From positions 618,501 through 682,500 of the forward strand of contig JAUJYZ010000376.1 of the NCBI GenBank assembly GCA_033675265.1: a stretch of 64,000 bases of DNA. The letters run 5' to 3'. This DNA comes from Actinostola sp. cb2023 (taxonomy: Eukaryota > Cnidaria > Anthozoa > Actiniaria > Actinostolidae). Below, in pieces: positions 1 through 17,148 of this stretch. A program made the translations under genes and the position numbers. The notes under the pieces were generated by a model, which worked only from the letters and a program-made list of their open reading frames with translations, did not search any database and was not told the DNA's origin. Each line of letters starts with the position of its first letter. Positions within the stretch are counted from its first letter, which is position 1.

Positions 1-318
1 CTATCATGAAATAAATATTGAGGGCCACTTGAACATTATTGGGTAACGGTTAAATATCCTTGTTTGAATAAAGTTGTTATTGTTACATGTCCATGTACAA
101 CAGTAGTATCTAATACAGTCATAAGTACTCAAAAAGGTTGTCCAAATGAAAAGACTACTAATAACAATACTACTGATAAAGTCATGTGATTCATGTTTTC
201 AATTTCAATTTTTAAGTATCAAACCTGTAAATATATTCTTTGTATAAATTATGGTGTAAATAAAACAATATTATTGTAGTTGTTGTTGTGAGTGTGGAAC
301 TGCAGGTTGATAGCTTAC

Positions 319-3300
319 CATTGCACATTCTCAGCAGTAGGTTTTTACCAGCAGAGAAGAATAGAGGCTTTGGAAGGAAAATAGAGAATATTATGAACAC
401 TTTGTTACGTGACAGAGAGAGACAATTATGACAAAAACTTGAAGGGCTGGATTTGGAAAAAATATTAATTTGGAAATATTTTATTTTATGTTTTAACTTA
501 AAAGTAATTCTATGGTGACTAAGGCTATAGTCAAACAAATTGGCAGCTTTATTGTATTTTATAAAAGAAATAGAAAACTTGCCCACTGTGCCATGTGCAG
601 ACTTATAGCACTTGGGGACTGATCAGAACATTCGAGAAGTGTTGAGAAGCACGACGCATATTCTCTTAACACTTCTCTCGTGTTCTGATCAGTCCCTGCA
701 TGCTATAAATCTGCACATACATGTAGCATGCACGCTCGTTTTCTATTTCTTCAAGATTAATTAGCAACGTTATTGTATTATCCTAGCCTGAATATCAGCC
801 GTCTCCTCTGGGTCAAAAATTTCCCCGAGTGAGACGTCTGAACTCCGAAGTCAATAATCCTGTCCAGTGACGTCACACTACGCCGGTTCGGGCACGTTCT
901 GATTGGCTCACACGATAATTTACACAAATTCGTGAGGTTTTCAAGATGGCGGGTGTGTTTATTTCCAAACCGCTGTTCGAAACGTAAGTCCCTTGGTTGG
1001 AATAACAGGGCTGTATTCACAGCAAGAAAAAGCTCTTTATGAATTTATTAACAGGAAGAATGTCTATGTTAACCTTCCGACTGGCTACGGAAAGTCGCTT
1101 AATCTTTGAAATGGTTCCACGCCTGCAGCGAACTGAGCGAACTATGACAACTATCCCTTTTAGAAACTACATGAACTTGTACGTCTTGAAATTGTACTTG
1201 TCAGTACTACCAACTGAAGACGAAGGGCTGCTATAAAGTTGTCTTTCTTTCCCGCTTCTTCTACGGAGTTTACTAGACTGTCCTTCGCATGTATGTCTTT
1301 CAGTTTGGCATTGATATTTGAACATGGATTATTTTGGCGATACGTACGACTGATACGATCTTGTCTTGACTCTATAATTTTCGTATATTCTAAGGTGTTT
1401 CACTACTAGCTACATTTGTATCGACAAGATTTACAAAGTACATAACTTTGTCCTAATACCGGTCTGTCTTTATTTCTAACAATTTCTTGCACAAATAGTC
1501 AATTCAAAGTCAAGCATTCTAACATTTATATAAATTACTAGATGACGTCACTGGACACGATTATCGACTTCGGAGTTCAGACGTCTCACTCAGGGAAATT
1601 ATTATTATTATTATTATTATTGCTTACCAATGTCCAGACAGATACTTGCTCTTCAACAAAAACAAAGAGTTTTTCACAAAGCTGTAGTGTGATGCTATCA
1701 AAGACATCACTAAGAAGGATAAATGGCAGGGTAGGCGAACATGTACCTGGGAAGAAAGGATCATCAGAAAGGTACTAACAACAAGCTGCATAGAGCATTT
1801 ATATATGCACTATAATACATACATATCATGTATCATCATCATGTAAGTAACACATATACATACCATACATGTACATGTATATCTAGTCTCACCTTGCTGG
1901 CAGGCGTCAATAGCAAAGGCAATCAGCTCTTCTGGCCTTCCAACTTCCCCATCTTTAATCTGACAAATTATACACATTATCATACTGATTTCTATATATG
2001 TATATTTACATGAGAGGGAGATAACCGTAGCAGTAGGCACAATTCTATTGTTTTATCATCCACAGGGAATATGCGAACAATAGAGTTGACTCTAGACCTA
2101 CATTTTTGTGCTAACTGCTAGGGTTATCTCTCTCTCTCATATATATAAACAGGGCCTTAGTTAAATGAATCTGTAATTAAGTATCGTTATCACCAAATGA
2201 CAATATTCAATGAATATACAGACACTTGTAGTTATAGTATTATTAACAAAATTAAGATTTATTATTTAGTTAAGTAAGCTTATTAACTAAAGCTTAAGTT
2301 TATAGACTGAACTTACCAAACTTTCCTTCACAAGATCTCTGAATGCTTGGTCAACTGAATATTTCTTCTCAGCGTCGCTAAAAACGATAAGGAACTAAAC
2401 TCTACTAATACTAATAGTATTTACTAATAGACGTATTTTTTACATGGTTAAATCCCCGGCCATACCAATCGATAAAAATCGATCATCGGAAAGTAATCGA
2501 ATTCATCGATATTAATCGATAATAATCAGTTGATTAGTATTGATTGATATCGGTAATCGATGATAATCGATACTCACAACCCAAGTGTCCTTGATTATAT
2601 CGATTATTATCGATTATCATCGATTATCATCGATTTCTAAAATTCACCACGGTGAATATGATACGCCGATCTAAATACAATGTACAATTTGGTGAAAGAC
2701 AATCACCAACTGCAGCGAACAACAGAGTGTCAGTTCAGGCTGCCGCACTTACACTGTCAACTACAAATCTTTACCATGTCTGAAACGGGTGTTGCTGTTG
2801 TAGTGAAGTGCGTTGTGAAAGGATATCATGAGTGTCATTTTCACGTCGACGTTGGTGAGGATTTGCTGACAAACCTGATAGCGTACGTTCGACACCCACT
2901 GTGAAATCTGGTCCGCTTGAAGTTTTATAGTTAACGTTCAGTACACTATTATGATTATGTCACGAGAGACACTTACAAGTCTCAGTCAATAAAATATGTT
3001 GTGTTATACGGCATCTTCTCTCTAGTTAATGCCACATATAAGGATTTCTAAGACCTCGGTAAGCATCGATGAAAATCGATAACTGACTATCGATAGAAAT
3101 CGATGATAATCGATGAAAATCGATAATTATCGATAGAAATCGATAATTATCGATAGAAATCGATGATAATCGATGAAAATCGATACTCACACAATTTTAC
3201 GTTATCGATTTTCATCGATTTCCGATATTAATCGATTGATTGGTATCGATTATTATCGATTGTTATCGATTATTATCGATTATCGGAATTATCGATTGGT

Positions 3301-3531
3301 ATGGCCGGGTTAAATCGCTTAGCATGAGATAAGCTTAAGCTTACCTTTCCGACAGTTTTGCCGATATTTCTGTCAGTTCTTTTGCCGCTTCTCTGCCATG
3401 AGCCCTTTCAATAAAGATCTAGAAACATGGGAATGATACGAAGTCAATACCACGTATAATTTATAATCCTTTTTAAGGTAGAAACTTACTTTAACAGATC
3501 TTCTCGTGTGTTCGAATGAACCTTCCGCCAT
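319..3531 (-). CDS. THOC1: THO complex subunit 1 (5' part; gene continues off the left edge)
   Basis: Six coding exons read on the minus strand: 3490-3531, 3345-3418, 2317-2377, 1893-1959, 1628-1746 and 319-367. All have GT/AG boundaries and the phases join (0, 2, 0, 1, 0, 1). They give about 137 residues starting MAEGSFEHTRRSVK. Three blocks match what I know of animal THOC1: DAEKKYSVDQAFRDLV (human ENEKKCTLDQAFRGIL), LPFILLSDVFDS (TPFVLLGDVLDC) and FFSAGKNLLLRMCN (FYSAGKNYLLRMCN). THOC1 is a nuclear scaffold subunit of THO/TREX, coupling transcription to mRNA export. The rest, beginning with the DLLRRLS block, must lie left of position 1. Start chosen because the ATG follows an AAGATGGCGG context and no in-frame exon is visible upstream. 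Introns 2 and 5 contain TIR elements. Confidence 0.9.
549..779. mobile_element. Hairpin MITE in THOC1 intron
   Basis: Inverted halves pair over about 90 bp each (590-645 with 670-725, extended outward by GAAATAGAAAAC and its complement). The block is bounded by the 10-bp direct repeat TTATTGTATT at 549-558 and 770-779, a plausible target-site duplication. It contains no coding sequence. Confidence 0.6.
818..1600. mobile_element. TIR element carrying a RecQ-like helicase fragment, in THOC1 intron 5
   Basis: About 55 bp at 818-872 (AATTTCCCCGAGTGAGACGT onward) recur inverted at 1543-1600 with a few mismatches. The right end lies only 27 bp from the donor of THOC1 exon 5. A (TTA)n tract sits at the right edge, so a target-site duplication cannot be read. 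The interior holds the helicase-like fragment listed separately. Confidence 0.65.
945..1115 (+). pseudogene. RecQ-like helicase fragment (Walker A region) captured in a TIR element
   Basis: The plus strand has ATGGCGGGTG followed by a short reading MAGVFISKPLFET ending at GTAAGT. An AG then precedes QQEKALYEFINRK and NVYVNLPTGYGKS, followed after a one-base shift by LIFEMVP. This matches RecQ-family motif I (LPTGYGKS, Walker A lysine in GYGKS). The frame breaks right after GKS and no downstream helicase motifs follow, so it is a remnant. It looks like a captured first exon, mini-intron and second exon, or the residue of a larger element encoding a RecQ-like protein. Confidence 0.65.
2455..3307. 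mobile_element. Foldback-like element with ATCGAT-rich ends, in THOC1 intron 2
   Basis: The ends CGGCCATACCAATCGATA and its complement are inverted. The element is flanked by a perfect 9-bp direct repeat GGTTAAATC at 2446-2454 and 3308-3316. Both arms are made of irregular ATCGAT/AATCGATAA tandem repeats (about 2465-2635 and 3065-3300). The 420-bp core has an open frame at 2680-2904 (74 codons) with KGYHECHFHVDVGEDL, vaguely like the KGYH..GE motif of HIRAN-type domains in mobile-element proteins. That assignment is weak. Confidence 0.75.
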
Positions 3532-3929
3532 CTTGAATGCCGAGTCGTCCTCAGTCCTCCTCTGCGTTTATATACAGGAAGCCCATAACTGGATACAAAT
3601 TCAGTGTTCGGTGAACCAATTATTCAACAAAAGTAACGGTATGCGAAGTAATGCACATTTCTGTTTCGTTCAAACTAGATTTGCTAGTTAGTAGACTCAG
3701 GAGCCCATTCCAGTCCCTCAGACTATGAGTCAGGCTATTTATGAAGTCTGACGTCATCAGTCCAGTTAAAAAAAAAGAAATATCGTGCTAACAGCACTTT
3801 CGAACCTTGGCTTTTGCTTTCATAACTTCACAATTGAATTAAACTTGATGACAATCTTGATGAGAATCCTCTCGCTCCACTGCTCCAGGAGCATCACAAC
3901 TGATTCCTGAGTGTTTCCTTCAGCTAAAC
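3532..3929. promoter_or_regulatory. Putative bidirectional promoter between THOC1 and beta-helix copy A
   Basis: The two start codons diverge and are separated by only 398 bp. A perfect CRE-type palindrome TGACGTCA lies at 3749-3756. No TATA box is convincing. Promoter function is inferred from gene geometry only. Confidence 0.4.
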
Positions 3930-10361
<6,432 letters not shown>

Positions 10362-10374
10362 TGCAGTGGCAGGC

Positions 10375-10913
10375 CACAGGCAGCCCAACCATTGCTTCTG
10401 AGGAATAAATAAAATGCGCGCCTTTTTTCCTGTGGTAGATCGAGCGCGCGCGCGCGCAGTACGTCTTATGTTGGGCTCCCTGTGCTTGGAAACATATTAT
10501 GTTGGGCTCCCTGTGCTGGGTAACGTATTATGTTGGGCTCCCTGTGCTGAATAACGTATTATGTTGGGCTCCCTGTGCTGAATAACGTATTATGTTGGGC
10601 TCCCTGTGCTGAGTAACGTATTATGTTGGGCTCCCTGTGCTGAGTAACGTATTATGTTGGGCTCCCTGTGCTGAGTAACGTATTATGTTGGGCTCCCTGT
10701 GCTGAGTAACGTATTGTGTTGGGCTCCCTGTGCTGAGTAACGTATTATGTTGGGCTCCCTGTGCTGAGTAACGTATTATGTTGGGCTCCCTGTGCTGAGT
10801 AACGTATTATGTTGGGCTCCCTGTGCTGAGTAACGTATTATGTTGGGCTCCCTAGCCTTTGGGAATCACACCAAAAAAATAAAGGCGCGCATGCAATTGT
10901 TGGGCTGCCAGTG
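10375..10913. mobile_element. TIR element with internal 31-bp array, 13 bp after the stop of copy A
   Basis: The TIR CACAGGCAGCCCAAC is matched by GTTGGGCTGCCAGTG at the right end. A 7-bp direct repeat GGCAGGC flanks it (10368-10374, 10914-10920). Between about 10462 and 10853 are 12-13 copies of a 31-bp unit (CGTATTATGTTGGGCTCCCT...). An AATAAA at 10404-10409 could supply the polyadenylation signal of the upstream gene. A partial copy of the same family lies at 61318-61500. Confidence 0.8.
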
Positions 10914-10920
10914 GGCAGGC

Positions 10921-13112
10921 TTGGGTACTTGCTCATGTATACCGGCGGTCAATGACATTGGTCTGAATAATGACTGTAAATACCGACGAAAGCTTTTCTA
11001 CTTTGATTATCCCAGCTACTACTTTATCTTCGTAGTTTTATATTCATATTATGTTTTTGTAAATTCTTGAAATTGAACACTTTACTACTGAAGAAAACAA
11101 AGAAAGAGAGTTGCAGAAGGACGGTTAATAATGCTGACATCGATCTATGTTTAATCATAGTTAGTGCTAAAATACATTTTTAAATATTCTTTTTTCCTAG
11201 ATTTATATCAAATAAATAAGAACACTGTACCTTCATGATCAAACATTGTAAATTCTAAATCAGTAAGCTCTTTTAAAACTAGTCAGCTAAAAATATTTAT
11301 ATTTTTATTCTTATTATCTTTTTTATTATTCTTATTTGTATTTATACTGAATATTTATTATTATATTATTTTTTACTTCTTTGTATTCTAAGTCGGTGCG
11401 ATATGATTTTACCGACTAAATAAAATGTAGATGTAGAATACTAACTATGGTCTAATGCAAGAAGGCTTACTGGTCATTATATACTTTTGTTTATTTATGA
11501 AACTTAATTAAAGATCCAAAAAGGAAAAGACAACAGATAACCAGAGCTCTTCCTGGACGATCGTGACGTCAATCAGCTTTGTAAGTGACCAGGCAGGAAA
11601 AACTCCTTTGTTATAGAATAGAGTTTGCGTCACAAGCAACCTATTTTTGCCACAAAATAACACTTTGTAAATAATGCAAGGCACTTTGTATGACACATTA
11701 TTTACTCGGCTCAAAGAAACGTCGCTCTAACTAGCTTAGCAGCAGAAACATTATCTCGCAATATAAAGTGAATGATCTTAGTGGTTTTCTCAGTAACCAT
11801 TATAGAGCTAGGGTCTCAGCCCTCTCGCGAAGTCGCGTATACAGTCACGCGTTATGATAGCTTTATTTGTTGTAAATTTGCGTGCTATGGCGTTGCGTTC
11901 CGTAATTCATTAAACGCAGTTACGCGACGTAATAATCCAGAAATACGAAAAGTCACTAATACTCCAGTTTCGCGTTGTTTAGAGATGACCGCTGTCCTTG
12001 ACAAAAGACGCATTTGTACAGGGTTAGCCTCGATTCAGAAAACAGTCCGTGCAATTCAAAAATGTTTCTATTGCGCATGTCAACATATTTTCGTGTTCTT
12101 GTCGATATTTGTGAATAATTTACACTGACTCCAGACTAACCCTGTACAAATGCGTCTGATGTCAATAAGTACAGCGGTTTTACAACGGGATCTGTGAAGG
12201 CGTAAAGGGACTATTGACCGTGTTCGTACGGTGAAAATTTGACAGATGGAAAGCACTGTAAATACCATGCACTACATGCACGCGCGCGCACCTCACGTCT
12301 ACGTCACGGTAACACATAATGGAGATCGATTTGATCTTACGGAGGTTTATTTTTACTCATCGCGTGTAGAATGTTTATTGGTTTTACAGGGAGTTGGATT
12401 GACGTGCATCCTGGCTCGAAAACGACAAAAATATACCTCGCATCGATCGGTAGGTGGTTTACTGATAGCGGCAAGTTATTTTCCAAAAATTAAACGCGAT
12501 TCATTTTCACTGCAAAATCCGCTTGAAAACTTAGTCGCATGTTATTGTCGACTACTGGAAACAGCACACATGAAGTAACGAAAACTTTAGGAATGTTTTC
12601 TTTTGTTTACGACTAAGCCACTTTTAACGATCGTTCAATTATGTTATCTTTCAAAAATCATAACAATTTATCCGCCTCTGTTTAGATGATTTCGCAGAAA
12701 GGTGCGAAAATCCTTAGAGGTGACAGTCGAAACGAAGTTCGCTTCAACTGAGGCGGGTAGAACAATTCTGACGGTGTTGAGCTGCCTAGAAGAGAATTAT
12801 AGAGTTGAAATTCTCTCACGTACGAGATTGTGTATCTATATGTTTGCATAAGCACTAACATAAGCTTAACTTTGCGCCGAACCAAATCGCTTGTGAATAA
12901 AGTCTTTGTTGTATTTGCAATGACTAATTAAAACAAGTTTTCAAATCGTGTTTATTCTTTAATCTGGTTTAATGTTAGTTTCCGTAGCCACCCAATGAAA
13001 ACAAATGAACTTATGAATATTCTTCATAATAGGTTAGAACTTTGAAGAGAGCACTACTCGGTGAAATTGAGTCCATTTCTCTGATTACTAAACACCGTTT
13101 AGAAGAGTTAAA
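10921..13112. other. Intergenic; one hairpin element, otherwise nothing recognised
   Basis: AT-rich spacer without splice-consistent coding exons. An inverted repeat at 11990-12178 pairs GACGCATTTGTACAGGGTTAG with its complement at 12136-12158, probably a 190-bp MITE. Short open frames here show no family resemblance. Confidence 0.6.
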
Positions 13113-15358
13113 ATGGAGAAAAAGAATAACCAACGGAGGAAATCACGCCCCGTAAGCGAATTGATCACTCTTTTTGATCTCCAAGAAGCCGAAGAAAGGA
13201 GAGTCGAACAATGCCAAAGTGAGAACTCTTTGAATCCAACACTGAAGTCATCGATAACTTCTCACAAAAGAAACTCTATAACTTTGAGCCGCTTTGGGAA
13301 TTCGGAGATTTCAAAGTCTTCAGAGTCTGTTTTGAGCACTGACGTAACAAGTCAGAAGGACAAAAACTGCACTGTCGGCAAAGCGGGCGACAAAACTGCG
13401 CTCACACTCACTCTGAATCCCAAGTCAGGAATCGATAAGGCGAAAACATCTTTGTCCTCTGTGAAACCAAACAAGAAAGCGATGGATTCTAAAAAGAATA
13501 AGAGTCAAGAAGTTGATGCTGTTAGTCTCCCTAAAGCACTGCAAGAAGAACCAAAAAAGGAAGACGAACCAAAGGAAACAGTTGTCGAAGATGAAAGCGC
13601 AAGTAATTCAGAAAACTGCAATCGTAGAAAGCTTCCGTTGGACGACTCGCTGGCAGTTTTACGCCGTGAAATGGTAAGCTTATATTAATTGTCAAGGGAA
13701 TATTTCTGGTTTTATTTCTTATACGAATCTATTAATGTGAATCAGAAATTTCTTAAAGAAATTTTAACACTTCTGTGAGAGAACTGACCCAAAGCGATTC
13801 ACTCAATTATAATATTTATTACTGATATTATACGCATCGTTCGTACTTTACCAATTAATACTGTTTGAAAACCATGCAGAAAACCCTGGCAATCGTATAA
13901 AGTACAGGATAAAACTAATCCGAGAAACGACATTTCGGTTTAGAATCAAAATATAATCATCCTCTAGTATACAGTGATCGCACATTTTCTGAGCTTCTAT
14001 GAACTATAGCGTATTGTATTGTTAGAATAAACCACTTGATATATCAGTGCATGAGTCAACTCAATGTCGGATTGAATTCAACTCACGGAAAACTTTTTGT
14101 TGTCGAGGCTTTTTAACTGAAACTAACGACTGAATCTGTAATGTTTTCGTTGATAATTTCTATAGTCATTTTCGTTAGCTCCAATTCGTAGTTTACGTTT
14201 TGATAACCGGAGTTTTTTCTCAAGAACTTTCAAACTTTTCAAGGACAGAGATTAAGAACTTTTTATCCAAAATCGGTCGCCACGTTGACAGCAAATGGCG
14301 GCGACTTTGATGCTGCAATTATCAGTTACTCAAAAGCTGTTTCATTGTGTATATTTACAATTTCAATGGTTATTGAATGCAAATTGCTCTTCAATAAGTA
14401 ACCGCAAAATAATTCACATCAAGACGCACTTTGCTTAATTCTCTTGTGAATTGCTGGTCTTTCAATCGATTCAGTTTTAAAGTTGCATTTGACAAAATTG
14501 TAGAAAATGGTTTAAACAATCAGGTAGGTTTTGCTGCTCAGTTTAAAGTCAAGAAAGCGCGCGCAAAAATTCCATGAAATTTGAAGAACAGTTTAGAGTA
14601 CTAGAAGTATTTTTTGGTTCTTTTCTCGATCCGTAATTAGTCATCACCGCAATTCCAAGATTTTCAAACATTCCAAAAATGAGCTTTCCATCAAGATTTC
14701 TTTAAACAAGTTCATACCAGTGGCTTGAGTTGACTTTCTTTCAGGATTAGAACCATTGTTTAGTGTATACAACTTAAACCCGACACTATTTTGGTTATTT
14801 AGAATAGTCAGAACAGCGTGAGACTCAATTAAGCGCGCGCTTACTTACGTTAATCTGCAGCTACTTTCCAACGCTCGCAAAACTCAAAAGACTCAAAATA
14901 GTATTAAACACCGTCATATAACAACCAGTTTGACCAAGAGAGTATAAATTTGCTGAAGAAATGATCAACACTCAGCGTGCGTCCATTGAGTTAATAATAA
15001 TAATACTTTATTTCAAAATAAACTCAATTAATTGAAAAAAGGTGAATCCTGAGGATACCCAGTAACGGATCACCTAGCAAAAACACATGATAAATATAAT
15101 AATCATGAAATCTAAAAAGTGTTATGGATGAGATATAATGGTGGTTGACGCAACTGGATATGCTCTTTGAGATTGGCGTGTGCTCAGTTCTAGACCTGGT
15201 TTGGAATGTATCTAGTTGTGCCTGGACATTTTGATACAGAGAACTGCATGCCTTCTCTCGCGATTTGTTACAGTTCACCACGAACTATGGTGTAAAGTCG
15301 AGATTAGAAAATGCATGTTATAATGTTATGCCAACCTCGATTTTCATGGTCATAATAA

Positions 15359-15409
<51 letters not shown>

Positions 15410-17074
15410 TTATTTGTATTGCGCGCATTACATGTAATTACATCATTAGAAATAAATATAAATAAATCATTGAACCTAATAACTGTAAAATGGTCTAAAT
15501 GGTGCCTTTCTAGTAAAATGGTCTAAAATGGTGTCTTTCTAATAAAATGGTGCCTTTCTGGTAAAATGGTCTAAAATGGTGTCTTTCTAGTAAAATGGTC
15601 TAAAATGGTGCCTTTCTAGTAAAATGGTCTAAAATGGTGCCTTTCTAGTAAAATGGTCTAAAATGGTGCCTTTCTAGTAAAATGGTCTAAAATGGTGCCT
15701 TTCTAATAAAATGGTCTAAAATGGTGCCTTTCTAATAAAATGGTCTAAAATGGTGCCTTTCTAGTAAAATGGTCTAAAATGGTGCCTTTCTAGTAAAATG
15801 GTCTAAATATAGAAAACATTTTTTTAAATGTTGAAATTGCAGTCAGGATTCATGTTTTAAATTAAAGATATACTTTTGTCTCTGACTTTAGCTTTTTTAC
15901 TATCCAGTTTCTTACTATCCAACTGATGAAGACTGTTGATTTACAGTCGAAACGTCTGAATAAAAAAGCTAAAGTCAGAGACAAAAGTATATCTTTAATT
16001 TAAAAAATAGAAAACATTCATTATTTTTATTATTCTTTCCAGCATCTACTCCGCAAACAGGACGTAGAACTCATGAGTCAACTGTTGGCCCTTAACTCAA
16101 GCATCCAGGAGTTCAAGAGTAACTCCAGCTCAAGTTCGATGTCAAACTTCTCCGACACATCGGACGCAGAGACAGACATCACCGAGATTGAAATCAAGCC
16201 TCCAACCCGTCAACCCTGGCACCAGCGAGAGAGTTCAGGCTCGTCGGACACCAGCGACTTTGAATCACGCAGAGCCGGCAAGTTCAGGCCAAACACGAGC
16301 AAGCAAGGCAGCGTTAACCGTGATAGCCTGGGCTCTGAGGTGAGTGGTTACTATAGCAACGCATCCCCGAGAAGCTCGCCTTACGGAAGTAACCGATCAC
16401 TGAACGGATGTGATGTCAACGCCCCTGACATGTTCAGCGGAAGTGAATGTTGTTCTTCTCAGCCGACCTCACCGGTCAGCGGTGGCGATCCTCCATTTTT
16501 ACATGCGCAACACTACAGACAAAAGACGTGGCTGAACCAAGATTTCTTGGGAATGACCGGAAGTGATCCATCGTTAAACTACATAGAGAATGGAAGACGA
16601 CTACAGCAACCAGTTCACTCACGAGCATTCCATCCACGAGACGAAAAGGTCAGAAGGATGAGTGTTCAACAGAAAATACTTCAAACTCGCAGAAACACCG
16701 CCTGTAGTGCCCAGTCCACGATGAGTGGCTTATCTCGCAGCGGAAGTGAGCAGTCACTAAGCGGATATGACGTAGATAGTGATAACAGCCGCACATCCGT
16801 CCAGGCCATTTCTAATCGTCTACAAAAGTGGCAGCGTTCACGAAGTAGCTGCGCGCTGAACAGCTTTCACCACTCATTTCCGTCATCTGTGCAAAATACC
16901 ATCACGGTAGACCTACGTAACAACCCTCCCCTCCCTGGTACAGCGATAGAGCTTATTCTGCCCTTACAACCACTAAAGCCTACTAGAAGGAGCTCTGCAG
17001 TGCGCATGGCAGAGAGAAGACCAGTGGATAAACTGATCAACACTCTCAGTAAACGACAGAGTATGATCTGGTAA
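13113..17074 (+). CDS. FAM89/LURAP1-like protein with long Ser-rich tail
   Basis: Two exons: 13113-13673 (ends GAAATG before GTAAGC) and 16043-17074 (after TTTCCAG), both phase 0, giving 530 residues. Across the junction lies LAVLRREMHLLRKQDVELM followed by SQLLALNSSIQEFK. This is the hallmark of the FAM89/LURAP1 family (LxxLRxEMxxLRxxDxxLLxQLxxLxxSIQExK), whose members are cytoplasmic adaptors of actomyosin and NF-kB signalling. The N-terminal about 180 residues are charged and low-complexity; the C-terminal 300 are Ser-rich and probably disordered. It is much longer than the vertebrate relatives (about 180-240 residues), so only the central motif is assigned. The stop codon lies inside a threefold 35-bp repeat. 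The 2.4-kb intron carries repeats and a hairpin element. Confidence 0.8.
15363..15808. repeat. AAT/ATT palindromic microsatellite and 29-bp minisatellite
   Basis: (AAT)n then (ATT)n at 15363-15410 forms a perfect AT cruciform. About 11 copies of a 29-bp unit (TAAAATGGTCTAAAATGGTG...) follow at 15485-15808. Both lie in the intron of the FAM89/LURAP1-like gene. Confidence 0.9.
15861..16005. mobile_element. Hairpin element with hammerhead-like core
   Basis: AAATTAAAGATATACTTTTG at 15861 onward recurs inverted, ending at 16005. Between the arms is CTGATGA followed by a 6-bp stem GACTGT/ACAGTC and GAAACGTC, which resembles a hammerhead ribozyme core (CUGAUGA - stem II - GAAA). An extra A before stem II and no obvious stem III make activity doubtful. 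Confidence 0.6.
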
Positions 17075-17148
17075 CTAGTCTCAGTAAACGACAGAGTATG
17101 ATCTGGTAACTAGTCTCAGTAAACGACAGAGTATGATCTGGTAACTAG
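17044..17148 (+). repeat. Three 35-bp direct repeats spanning the FAM89/LURAP1-like stop codon
   Basis: Three perfect copies of TCTCAGTAAACGACAGAGTA... in tandem (17044-17078, 17079-17113, 17114-17148). The first contains the last ten codons and the TAA. Confidence 0.95.

Noticed and set aside
11508..12578. Several 60-120 codon frames in the spacer after copy A
   Set aside because: No motifs, no splice partners; some overlap a hairpin element.
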